Shown: positions 1 through 6,120 of the stretch, piece after piece
Numbering within the stretch: the stretch's first letter is position 1
Layout: every line of letters starts with the position of its first letter
Origin: Candidatus Babelota bacterium
GTDB taxonomy: Bacteria > Dependentiae > Babeliae > Babeliales > JABCYS01
DNA: 11,003 nucleotides
Direction of reading: 5' to 3'
NCBI GenBank assembly: GCA_013290085.1
Contig: JABCYS010000021.1
Coordinates: forward strand, 1 to 11,003
Notes under the pieces: generated by a model
What the model was told of the DNA's origin: nothing
The model's database searches: none
What the model saw: only the letters and a program-made list of their open reading frames with translations
Program-made: the position numbers and the translations under genes

Positions 1-113
1 GCGCCGGCTTCTTGGTTTTTCAGGAACTTTTTAATCAAAGGATAGGTGTTATTGGTAATAAGAGATGGTAGCAGCAGTGCTATCACAAATACTCTAAATC
101 CCCTTGAAAACAT
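1..113 (-). CDS. Secreted protein, N-terminal fragment (gene runs off the left edge)
   Basis: Only the first 37 codons are in the window. Reading leftwards from the ATG at 113-111 gives MFSRGFRVFVIALLLPSLIT and then a Lys-rich stretch, which is a typical signal peptide with a short basic n-region and a hydrophobic core. A purine-rich ribosome binding site (GAGGGGAGAGGGG) sits directly upstream. The start is supported by comparison: the gene at 2337-3344 begins MFSRRSRIFVIVLL and has a matching leader and promoter. The two proteins stop resembling each other about 20 residues in, so the mature domains may be unrelated. Function unknown; export is inferred from the signal peptide. Confidence 0.65.
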   Translation of the reverse strand, partial: MFSRGFRVFVIALLLPSLITNNTYPLIKKFLKNQEAG

Positions 114-546
114 TCCCCTCTCCCCTCATTACACTACTCTCTTTACTATGAATTATGCCAAATTGAAATCGTACAAATCAATGGTGTTTGATATAAAGTT
201 CAAAAATGCAATAGGCGGCGGTGTTTTGGACCGGTTTGTAAACCCATGGCCAAACTGCGGGTTGTGGACAGGGAAAGGTTGATTTCCCAGTAGCCAATAT
301 TACCTTCACCACAGAAATGGGAGGTTTTTGCGGGTCTAAAAAAATGGCTTTTTTTAGGCTTAAAATAGGGCATCCATTTGACACACCAAAGAGAGCCCTG
401 GATCGCTCTATTTGAAATGTTTTTTCGAGCCCCCAACCTCCATTGATTACCATTTGATAATTATCATAGATGGGGTAACATTAATAATAGGAAAATGACA
501 TTATTTTATACCCCTATTTAAACAATACATCACAAGGAGTTCTTCT
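114..546. other. Divergent intergenic region, 433 bp
   Basis: This spacer separates two divergently transcribed secreted-protein genes. It holds the minus-strand promoter at 152-181, an AT-rich perfect hairpin at 336-357 (CTAAAAAAA, loop TGGC, TTTTTTTAG), and a 12-base perfect palindrome TGATAATTATCA at 455-466. The palindrome overlaps a possible weak -35 (TTGATA, 454-459) for the plus-strand RING genes. A 91-codon minus-strand frame at 178-453 shows no recognisable domain and contains the AT hairpin; I do not regard it as a gene. No convincing promoter for the RING genes could be fixed. Confidence 0.5.
152..181 (-). promoter_or_regulatory. Predicted promoter of the left-edge secreted gene
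   Basis: On the minus strand a -35-like TTGATT (181-176) is followed after 18 bases by a -10-like CATAAT (157-152), upstream of the ATG at 113. The same arrangement (TTGACT, 18 bases, CATCAT), with a shared TTTCAATT in the spacer, precedes the paralogous start at 3344. This conservation is the main support. Confidence 0.45.
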
Positions 547-1290
547 ATGAAAAAGAGTATGAAATTGTTACTTACCGCAGGGTTAGTAGTACTCTGTCAG
601 GCTCATGTCGGGACAGTTGAAGCAATGAATGGAAAAACTAATGGAAAAGCTAAAGCTACTGCAGTGCTTCCAATATCCCAAGAAAATACTCCAATATGTT
701 CTATATGCACCGATCCTATAACTAACCCGAATCATATTCTAACAACCAAATGTAATCATAAATTTTGTATAGGCTGCTTCGAGGGATGGTTTGGCCGTTG
801 CGAGGAAAAGGATGTGCCCGCCACCTGTCCAAATTGTCGCGCACCGTGGATGGTCAAGAGCCCTAACGATTGCTTTGAGGGTGCCAATAGATTATTCCTT
901 CTCGATGCGGATATAGATAAAAGGAGCTTACCATTACTGGATGCGGTCCAAAAAGGAGCGCTACTAAAAGTTAATCAGTGGATTGAACAACACCGCTACC
1001 TAACTGAATATGATACTGACAGCGACAAAACTGTACTTAAAGGTACAGCTCAAGATATTTTAATGGATTGCTGTAATAAAAAAGATAATGGAGAAACACC
1101 ATTAATGATCGCACTTAGATTAAAAAACCGCTCAATCGCTCATGCCTTGGTTGCCTTTGGCTATATTGATACCACTGCCAAGGGGCCTCATGGAAAAAGC
1201 GTTGCAGAGTATGCACTTGCAGCAGGAAAAGGCTTTGAAGATATCGCGGCCAAACTTAGGGCTATTGCGACAGCAAAAAGCAAAGCATAA
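547..1290 (+). CDS. Secreted RING-finger/ankyrin-repeat protein, copy 1 (candidate E3 ubiquitin ligase effector)
   Basis: A 247-residue protein. Residues 1-26 are a signal peptide (MKKSMKLLLTAGLVVL..., likely cut after VEA). Residues 51-97 form a C3HC4 RING: C51-x2-C54, C69-x-H71, C74-x2-C77, C94-x2-C97. The usual E2-contact positions are present: Ile53 between the first two Cys, Trp81 four residues after C77, Pro95, and Arg98 directly after the last Cys (the linchpin position). Residues about 128-152, 181-208 and 213-237 look like ankyrin repeats (NGETPLMIALRLKN is clearest). The RBS AAGGAG (534-539) has a 7-base spacer, which supports the start. It is followed after 65 bases by a paralogue with no terminator between, so co-transcription is likely. 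RING E3 enzymes act with eukaryotic E2s, so an exported copy is most simply a host-directed effector. That role is inferred; how it would leave the periplasm is not shown. Confidence 0.85.
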   Translation: MKKSMKLLLTAGLVVLCQAHVGTVEAMNGKTNGKAKATAVLPISQENTPICSICTDPITNPNHILTTKCNHKFCIGCFEGWFGRCEEKDVPATCPNCRAPWMVKSPNDCFEGANRLFLLDADIDKRSLPLLDAVQKGALLKVNQWIEQHRYLTEYDTDSDKTVLKGTAQDILMDCCNKKDNGETPLMIALRLKNRSIAHALVAFGYIDTTAKGPHGKSVAEYALAAGKGFEDIAAKLRAIATAKSKA

Positions 1291-1355
1291 TCGCACACAC
1301 AATAAAACAGAAAAGCGGTGAACAACTATCGCCCATCCTTGTCAGGAGTCATTCT

Positions 1356-2090
1356 ATGAAAAAGAGTATGAAATTAATATTTGCCGCAGGGGCACTGACA
1401 CTTTGTCAAGCCTTTGTAGGTAGCGCTGTAGCAATGAATGGAAAAACTAATGGAAAAGCTAAAGCTGCTGCAGTGTCCAAAGAAAATGCTCCAATATGTA
1501 CTATATGCACTGATCCTATGACTAACCCGAATCATATCGTAACAACCAAGTGTAATCATAAATTTTGTATAGGCTGCTTCCTTGGCTGGGATGACCGCTG
1601 TGAGGCAAAAGGTGAAATTTCCCTCTGCCCAAATTGTCGCGCACCGTGGGTAGTCAAGAGTCCTAAAGATTGCCCTGAAGGTGCCAATAGGCTCATACTC
1701 AAACTGGCGGAGAAAGATGAAAAGAGCTTGCTATTACTGGATGCGGTCCAGAAAGGAAACGCTCTTAAAGTTAATGAGTGGATTGAACAACAGCGTTATC
1801 TAACTGAATATGATACTGACAATGACAAAACCATACTTAGAGGTACGGCTCGAGGTATTTTAAAACATTGCTGTAATAAAAAAGATCATGGAGAAACACC
1901 ATTAATGATCGCACTTAGATTAAAAAACCGCCCAATCGCTCATGCCTTAGTTGCCTTTGGGTATATTGATATCACTGCCACGGGGCCTAACGGAAAAAGC
2001 ATAGTAGATTATGCCCTTACTGCTGGAAAGGGTTTTGAAGATATCACAGCCAAACTTAAAGCTATTGCGAAAGCAAAAAGCAAAGCATAA
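1356..2090 (+). CDS. Secreted RING-finger/ankyrin-repeat protein, copy 2
   Basis: A 244-residue tandem paralogue of the preceding gene, about 76% identical by hand alignment with a single 3-residue gap before the RING. Signal peptide at residues 1-26. RING ligands are C48, C51, C66, H68, C71, C74, C91 and C94, with the E2-contact residues Ile50, Trp78, Pro92 and Arg95 kept. The C-terminal ankyrin-like repeats are nearly unchanged (GETPLMIALRLKN at 179-191). Differences cluster in the signal peptide, in the RING loop between the sixth and seventh ligands, and in the linker before the first ankyrin repeat. AGGAG (1344-1348) lies 7 bases before the ATG. Both zinc and E2 sites look intact, so this is a second working copy and not a decaying one. 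Same inferred role as copy 1. Confidence 0.85.
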   Translation: MKKSMKLIFAAGALTLCQAFVGSAVAMNGKTNGKAKAAAVSKENAPICTICTDPMTNPNHIVTTKCNHKFCIGCFLGWDDRCEAKGEISLCPNCRAPWVVKSPKDCPEGANRLILKLAEKDEKSLLLLDAVQKGNALKVNEWIEQQRYLTEYDTDNDKTILRGTARGILKHCCNKKDHGETPLMIALRLKNRPIAHALVAFGYIDITATGPNGKSIVDYALTAGKGFEDITAKLKAIAKAKSKA

Positions 2091-2114
2091 TTATATTTTC
2101 ACACGATAAAAACA

Positions 2115-2149
2115 AAAAAAAGGATGGACCTATCAACCATCCTTTTTTT
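2115..2149. terminator. Rho-independent terminator, probably bidirectional
   Basis: A perfect 13-bp stem, AAAAAAAGGATGG (2115-2127) and CCATCCTTTTTTT (2137-2149), with a 9-base loop. It lies 24 bases after the stop of the second RING gene and ends in a T run on the plus strand. The A run on the left side gives a T run on the other strand, so it can also stop minus-strand transcription from the convergent gene ending at 2337. Confidence 0.85.
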
Positions 2150-2288
2150 GTTGCAGTAGTCTGCTCCTCATTTTTCAGGCGCATCTTTACTCACACCTCA
2201 GAATCAACTTTTACTATCCCAGAGCGCCCTTCAATACTTTTTGTTATTAGAAAGCAATCCCTTGAACTCCTCCAATTGGGGGCCACTG

Positions 2289-2306
2289 CGCAAGCTGCGG
2301 CTTGCG
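2289..2306. repeat. GC-rich perfect hairpin between convergent genes
   Basis: CGCAAGC (2289-2295), loop TGCG, GCTTGCG (2300-2306): a perfect 7-bp stem in an otherwise AT-rich spacer, about 30 bases beyond the stop of the minus-strand gene ending at 2337. No T run follows on either strand, so it is not a standard intrinsic terminator. It may stabilise the 3' end of that mRNA or belong to a dispersed repeat family. Confidence 0.5.
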
Positions 2307-2336
2307 AGATTCAGAAGTAGCAGACAAGCGCAGGTA

Positions 2337-3344
2337 CTATTCCTCTTCTCCTGCCGCTTCTTCTTCCGCTTCGATTGCTCTTTGTACACGAAATTTGTTG
2401 ACCACCTCGCCCATTGCTGCTGCCCTTGCTTCTCTTGCTGCCTTATTTTCAAGATCCTCTTGGCTCATCCCACTAGGCTTAGGAGCATATACTTTCTTGG
2501 CAGCTTGTTGCGCTGGCGGCAAAGGAGGCGCTGGTGGCACATCTGTAGCCATCGGCGCAGGGACCTCCTCACCAGCTACAACACCTTCTTCCGGCATTAC
2601 CAATTCAATTGTACTTGTAGGCCCTGGCTCTCCTGCAGATACAGCAGCTTCTTCTTTTTGAACTTGTTGAATTATTGCATCAAGTAGATTTTGTTGTTTC
2701 TTAGACAGTTGCTCTTTATCTAATGCTTTTATTAAATCTTCTGGTGATGACTGAATCACTGCATTAGTTTCTCTTGCACTTAACTTTCTTTTAGAAATTT
2801 TAGCCATTTTTTTCTGCAACCCTTGAAACTTAGATTTTATTGCTGCTGCAACTTTTGCTCTGGCTTCTCTAACATCGACTGCAAGTTTCGAGGCTGTTGC
2901 TGATGAAAATTTTGTCCTTAGCGATGCAATAAAGCTCCGTTCATCTGCATCTGTGCTCAATGAGTTATTTTGCAATAGGCTGGTTGCTGCTTTTTTGTCT
3001 CCTGCAGGTACTGTAGTATCTTTTGAAATTTCCTTTGAGGCTTCCTTTGCAATAGCTTCATCTTGGGTTAAGCCTTCAGTTGCAGCAAGCAATTTATCTA
3101 CATATATGTCTTCAGGTTTTCGCATCTTTTTAGCAGGCCCAGCCGCACCCGCTCTTGGAGCCGCACTCGTTTCTAGAGTAGGAAGTCCTCGCCGCGGCGC
3201 ACCACCCAGCATTCCCGGCCCAGCTTTTGGTGAGGTTATTGTTACAGGTCCTGTAAGATCTTGAGTCGCTGGAGCTGCCAGGATATTCCCTACCATCGGT
3301 GATAACAGCACTATTACAAAAATCCTAGATCGCCTTGAGAACAT
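2337..3344 (-). CDS. Secreted Ala/Pro/Glu-rich low-complexity protein, function unknown
   Basis: 335 residues. Residues 1-24 are a signal peptide (MFSRRSRIFVIVLLSP..., likely cut after LAA). The mature part has four regions: a Gly/Pro/Ala/Arg-rich segment (about 25-75); a charged helical region (about 76-235) rich in Lys, Glu, Gln and Ala that may form coiled coil; a Pro/Ala/Glu-rich linker (about 236-290) with the proline run VPPAPPLPPAQQ (269-280); and a charged helix with a poly-Glu tail (291-335). I recognise no enzymatic domain. The ATG is supported by GAGGAG 7 bases upstream and by the paralogous start at position 113. Composition suggests a surface-exposed or secreted, partly disordered protein; the proline motif resembles ligands of eukaryotic SH3/EVH1/profilin-type modules, but that is only a resemblance. 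Confidence 0.8.
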   Translation of the reverse strand: MFSRRSRIFVIVLLSPMVGNILAAPATQDLTGPVTITSPKAGPGMLGGAPRRGLPTLETSAAPRAGAAGPAKKMRKPEDIYVDKLLAATEGLTQDEAIAKEASKEISKDTTVPAGDKKAATSLLQNNSLSTDADERSFIASLRTKFSSATASKLAVDVREARAKVAAAIKSKFQGLQKKMAKISKRKLSARETNAVIQSSPEDLIKALDKEQLSKKQQNLLDAIIQQVQKEEAAVSAGEPGPTSTIELVMPEEGVVAGEEVPAPMATDVPPAPPLPPAQQAAKKVYAPKPSGMSQEDLENKAAREARAAAMGEVVNKFRVQRAIEAEEEAAGEEE

Positions 3345-3391
3345 TTTTTTCTCCTCATTACAATACTTTACGACACTCTCTTTAATTTATA

Positions 3392-3421
3392 ATGATGCTC
3401 AATTGAAATTTCATAAGTCAA
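3392..3421 (-). promoter_or_regulatory. Predicted promoter of the Ala/Pro/Glu-rich secreted protein
   Basis: Minus-strand TTGACT (3421-3416), an 18-base spacer, then CATCAT (3397-3392). The layout and the spacer sequence TTTCAATT match the promoter at 152-181. It lies in the 89-base gap after nagZ, so this gene is probably transcribed on its own. The -10 box is weak. Confidence 0.45.
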
Positions 3422-3433
3422 CAATGCGGTTAA

Positions 3434-4651
3434 TTAAACTGATCGAGTCCGCTCAAGTACCTCTTGTTGCAAGGCCAATGCCTGTTGCGTACAAATATCG
3501 TTTGCAACATTCTGCTCACTCACCAAACGATTTTGATGGAGCCCAAGTTGCTGTTTTGTTTGTAGGATGAGGAGTACTTTTTCATTCAGCTCTTGTTCAG
3601 AAAATGCACCCTGCTCAACAGCTGCCTTAATAATTGCAAAAGATTTGGGGACATCATCTGGAAACACCGCCATCGTACAACCTGCTAACAAGGATTTTAA
3701 AGCAGCGGTTCCTTCTTGGGTATGTAAGGTAAGTGCTTTCATAATTAAAGCATCGGTAAAGATAAGCCCTTTAAACCCTAATTTTTTTTGTAATAACTCT
3801 TTAATAAAAATAGAGGATAAAGATGTTGGATTTTCTGCATCAATGTGTGGAACCAGTAAATGACCTGGCATTACCGCAGCCACCCCTGCATCAATTAACT
3901 TCTTAAATGGTACAAGTTCAATAGCATTGAGGCGATCAATGCCATGTTCAAGACGCGGCAAACCAAGATGAGAATCTACGCTCGTATCACCATGTCCTGG
4001 AAAATGTTTAGCACAAGCAATGACGCCAGCTTCTTGAATACCACGCATGAGTGCTTGGCCATGTTCTGCAACCAATTGAGGGGTTTTTCCAAATGAACGG
4101 GTATTAATTACAGGATTTTTGTCATTGGTCTGCACATCAACAACCGGCGCAAGGACTACATTAACTCCCAATCTTTTTGCCTGTAATCCTATTTGTTTGC
4201 CAATGCGATAGGTTACATCGAGATCGCCAGCTTGAGCCACTATGCGAGCACGAGGATAATTAACCACATCACTCAGACGCACAAGGCCCGGTTCAAAATC
4301 TTGAGCTACAAAAAGAGGCAGTTTGCTTTGTTGTTGAAAGTAATTGGTTGCTACAACTTGTTCTTGTACCATACCTTCACAGATAAAGATTATGCCCCCC
4401 ACATGATAGTTACGTATCATGTTCGTGGCATAATCTTTATTGAGGTCTGTAGGTAGCTGCAACGTAAATAATCGGTCAGCGTTGGTTGCGCTGTCCGGAT
4501 TACAGGGCACCGCGATCATCAACAGCTGACCTATTTTTTCGTCTAAGGTCATCTGACTTAATGTTTGTTCTGCCCATTGTGCCCAGGGTGCAAACAGATT
4601 GTTGCAGAACAGTGTGATTGCAAAAAAGCAAACTAGATTTTTGCTACGCAA
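3434..4651 (-). CDS. nagZ: Glycoside hydrolase family 3 beta-N-acetylhexosaminidase, exported NagZ type
   Basis: NagZ removes GlcNAc from GlcNAc-anhydroMurNAc peptides during peptidoglycan turnover. Numbered from an in-frame TTG at 4657, the family hallmarks are: MTLDEKIGQLLMI (36-48), the barrel strand GVNVVLAPVVDV (164-175), the NagZ loop KHFPGHGDT (217-225) followed by DSH (228-230, the Asp-His acid/base dyad), MPGHLLVP (263-270), and FTDALIMKA (300-308), in which Asp302 is the expected nucleophile. Full length for a single-domain NagZ. The N-terminus is a signal peptide (hydrophobic core LVCFFAITLF), so the enzyme should act outside the cytoplasm, unlike the cytosolic NagZ of enterobacteria. 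I prefer the TTG at 4651 (405 residues) because TAAGG then sits 7 bases upstream; from 4657 the gap is only 1 base. It begins 13 bases after the stop of the upstream gene, so the two are probably one operon. Confidence 0.9.
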   Translation of the reverse strand: MRSKNLVCFFAITLFCNNLFAPWAQWAEQTLSQMTLDEKIGQLLMIAVPCNPDSATNADRLFTLQLPTDLNKDYATNMIRNYHVGGIIFICEGMVQEQVVATNYFQQQSKLPLFVAQDFEPGLVRLSDVVNYPRARIVAQAGDLDVTYRIGKQIGLQAKRLGVNVVLAPVVDVQTNDKNPVINTRSFGKTPQLVAEHGQALMRGIQEAGVIACAKHFPGHGDTSVDSHLGLPRLEHGIDRLNAIELVPFKKLIDAGVAAVMPGHLLVPHIDAENPTSLSSIFIKELLQKKLGFKGLIFTDALIMKALTLHTQEGTAALKSLLAGCTMAVFPDDVPKSFAIIKAAVEQGAFSEQELNEKVLLILQTKQQLGLHQNRLVSEQNVANDICTQQALALQQEVLERTRSV

Positions 4652-4664
4652 CAGCAAGCCTTAC

Positions 4665-5315
4665 TTAAAATTTATCCGGAAATTGTTTAATAATACCGTC
4701 AGCCAAATCTTTCCCCATCATAAGCCCCTGGTCAAAGACTTGATCATAATTACTTATATCCTCAGCCCAATCACCCTTTAAACGCAAGAGAAGTTCTTGT
4801 GTAGTAAGAGCAAGATGATGGTTAAGCATGTCAGTGAGTCCTGCCTCAGTCCAATTTGGATTTGCCTTGCTTAAGAATGCCGCAATGTCAGCAGCATTTT
4901 TGTGCCACTTTGTATCGAGGTCCTTAACTTTGGCATCCTCTTTTTTTATGGCTGCAGCAACAATATCTGCTGCAATCGTGATGTGTTCTTTGAGGAGTTT
5001 AGTCAACTGTGTGCCAGCCTCTTGTCCATAGAATGGAACAATGGCATTTCCAATATCCTCTTGGTTTTTTAAGAGGCGTTTAGCGGCATCACCTGCATCA
5101 CCAAGGCCAGCAACTGAGGAAACAATAAATTGGCGTGTCCATAAAACATGTTCCGCCCAGAGTTTTTCCATGCCACGCTGCAAAGCACAGCCTTGTTCGC
5201 TGACTTTCCCGCCTTTGCACTCTCCTGCGCCACACTGCTTATATCGTGCGCCATAATATCCAGCGCCCGCGCCAATGAGTAGAGCTAGCAATGCAGTTAT
5301 AATATAATTTTTCAT
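4665..5315 (-). CDS. Membrane-anchored helical protein with internal repeat, uncharacterised family
   Basis: 216 residues from the ATG at 5315. AAAGGA lies about 6 bases upstream of it, while the in-frame ATG at 5366 adds 17 residues without a good site. Residues 1-21 (MKNYIITALLALLIGAGAG) are a signal anchor or signal peptide. A short Cys/Gly/Lys-rich linker with three Cys follows, then a helical domain with LWAEHVLWTR, KNQEDIGNAI, PFYG, LLKEHITIA, NAADIAAFLSKANPNW and GDWAEDISNYD. I recognise this pattern from uncharacterised proteins in Firmicutes and other phyla, some carrying enzyme names I do not trust. Residues 83-115 and 139-171 align without gaps, sharing Lys, Asn, Asp-Ile, Leu-Thr, Leu and His (His111/His167), so the fold appears duplicated. 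Repeated His, Asp and Glu could bind metal, unproven. Likely operon partner of nagZ, placing it at the cell envelope. Confidence 0.8.
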   Translation of the reverse strand: MKNYIITALLALLIGAGAGYYGARYKQCGAGECKGGKVSEQGCALQRGMEKLWAEHVLWTRQFIVSSVAGLGDAGDAAKRLLKNQEDIGNAIVPFYGQEAGTQLTKLLKEHITIAADIVAAAIKKEDAKVKDLDTKWHKNAADIAAFLSKANPNWTEAGLTDMLNHHLALTTQELLLRLKGDWAEDISNYDQVFDQGLMMGKDLADGIIKQFPDKF

Positions 5316-5408
5316 AGCGTTTCCTTTTTTAAATAAGCTGAAAAAAATGACTTTTGCGAAAAGCATATAAAGAAGATTTGCAAATATTTTTGGACATTGG
5401 CAAGAAAA

Positions 5409-5768
5409 TTATTTTGATAGATTTTTTTTCTTTTTTTCTCGCTCTGCAATTGCTGCATAACTGAAGAAATAAAAGTAGTCCTGCCAAAATTGTTCGGTGA
5501 ACGAGTAACTATTGTCCAACAACAAATAATCGGTGAAAGTTTCCTTGAACAAGAGAACTTCTTTTAACCTTCCCTTGTTTTTCGGATCTTCAATGGTCAA
5601 ATCTACCATCGCCATCACTCGTTCAAATGCATTATTACTGTATTCAACTTTTCCTTCCTTCTTCCACCGAATTGCACGATCAACATCGCTTCCGATATTC
5701 GCCATTTGCTCCATTAAAGAAAATTTGAACCAACGGCCTGAGGCCCGCAGCTGATGATACACCGTCAC
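5409..5768 (-). CDS. Conserved hypothetical protein, 119 residues, coupled to DUF5674
   Basis: A soluble, mostly helical protein with no signal peptide. Its N-terminal half has a strongly patterned sequence: YHQLRASGRWFKFSLMEQMA, NIGSDVDRAIRWKKEGK, then NAFERVMAMVDLTIEDPKNK and LKEVLLFKETFTDYLL. The C-terminus is aromatic-rich (FWQDYFYFFSYAA) and ends in a Lys tail. I recall similar small conserved hypotheticals in other bacteria and archaea but no function. The GTG start (5768-5766) overlaps the TGA of the DUF5674 reading frame in a GTGA junction, with GGTGA 4 bases upstream, so translation was probably coupled to DUF5674. A second in-frame GTG at 5762 is an alternative start. The TnpB insertion upstream now separates it from the original promoter, so its present expression may depend on the element. 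Confidence 0.8.
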   Translation of the reverse strand: MTVYHQLRASGRWFKFSLMEQMANIGSDVDRAIRWKKEGKVEYSNNAFERVMAMVDLTIEDPKNKGRLKEVLLFKETFTDYLLLDNSYSFTEQFWQDYFYFFSYAAIAEREKKKKNLSK

Positions 5769-5962
5769 AGTTTCACCAATTTGTCTACGATATTGATAAT
5801 TTTTTTTCGAAGTTCTGCGTTTTCAACATTGCGACTTCTATTTCCTTGAGACGGACGAATATTGATCATGGAATCAAATTCAACCCATTGATTGGTAGCG
5901 AAATGATCAGGATGTAGATTGATTCCCCACAGATCGTCCTGTACAGATCCGTGTTCCTCCAT
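5765..5962 (-). pseudogene. DUF5674 gene, 3' half, separated from its 5' half by a TnpB element
   Basis: 65 codons from the ATG at 5962, with the family signature LWGINLHPDHF, then VEFDSMINIRPSQGNRSR and the C-terminal helix LRKKIINIVDKLVKL. This is the C-terminal part of DUF5674, whose function is unknown. The N-terminal part lies at 7274-7438 beyond the element. Joining the two at the common ATG restores one 117-codon frame of normal family length. GGTGAG lies 7 bases before this ATG, inside the element end, so a 65-residue fragment might still be made. The frame remains open upstream through the element to about 6115, but that extension is element sequence and has no family resemblance. 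Its TGA overlaps the GTG of the next gene. Confidence 0.8.
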
Positions 5963-6120
5963 TGACACACTCACCGGCTTAAAAGCCGGTGATTCTGGAT
6001 TCAAGCAGAGATAGCCAACTGAGTTGGTCTTACATCTCCTAGTCCAAACGTTGATGCCCCAACGTTTTTTATATTTATTGCAGCATTCAAATCTCTGTCG
6101 TGCACCATTTTGCAATCAGG
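5963..6120 (-). ncRNA. Putative omega RNA (reRNA) scaffold of TnpB
   Basis: In studied IS200/IS605 elements the guide RNA of TnpB comes from the 3' end of tnpB and the right end, with the guide supplied by the flanking DNA. The equivalent region here contains the end of tnpB and the perfect hairpin at 5971-5992. The guide would start at the right boundary (about 5962) and read leftwards into the DUF5674 half gene. The 5' limit given is approximate; placement rests on analogy. Confidence 0.4.
5971..5992. repeat. Right-end hairpin of the TnpB element
   Basis: Perfect 10-bp inverted repeat TCACCGGCTT (5971-5980) and AAGCCGGTGA (5983-5992) with a 2-base centre, 8 bases inside the right boundary and just beyond the tnpB stop. 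IS200/IS605 elements carry such subterminal hairpins, which the Y1 transposase recognises; in TnpB systems this region also forms the 3' part of the omega RNA. Confidence 0.8.

Noticed and set aside
336..357. AT hairpin CTAAAAAAA/TTTTTTTAG as a terminator
   Set aside because: There is no GC-rich stem and no gene ends beside it; both flanking genes start in this spacer.
178..453. 91-codon minus-strand open frame in the left intergenic region
   Set aside because: No recognisable domain, no good ribosome binding site, it overlaps an AT-rich perfect hairpin, and its 5' part reads into the promoter region of the RING genes.
455..466. Perfect palindrome TGATAATTATCA as an operator
   Set aside because: AT-only palindromes of this size are common in AT-rich spacers, and there is no second copy or regulator gene in the window to support it.
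2241..2687. Plus-strand open frame of 148 codons
   Set aside because: It runs antisense to the well-supported secreted protein at 2337-3344, and its composition (Phe, Cys, Arg, Ser runs) is what the reverse of an Ala/Glu-rich gene yields.
5316..5366. 17-residue longer start of the membrane-anchored helical protein
   Set aside because: The ATG at 5315 has a good AAAGGA site and begins a normal signal anchor; the upstream ATG has no such site.
5963..6115. N-terminal extension of the DUF5674 3' half through the element end
   Set aside because: These codons are the right end of the TnpB element, overlap the tnpB 3' end in another frame and carry no DUF5674 similarity; the true N-terminal half is at 7274-7438.
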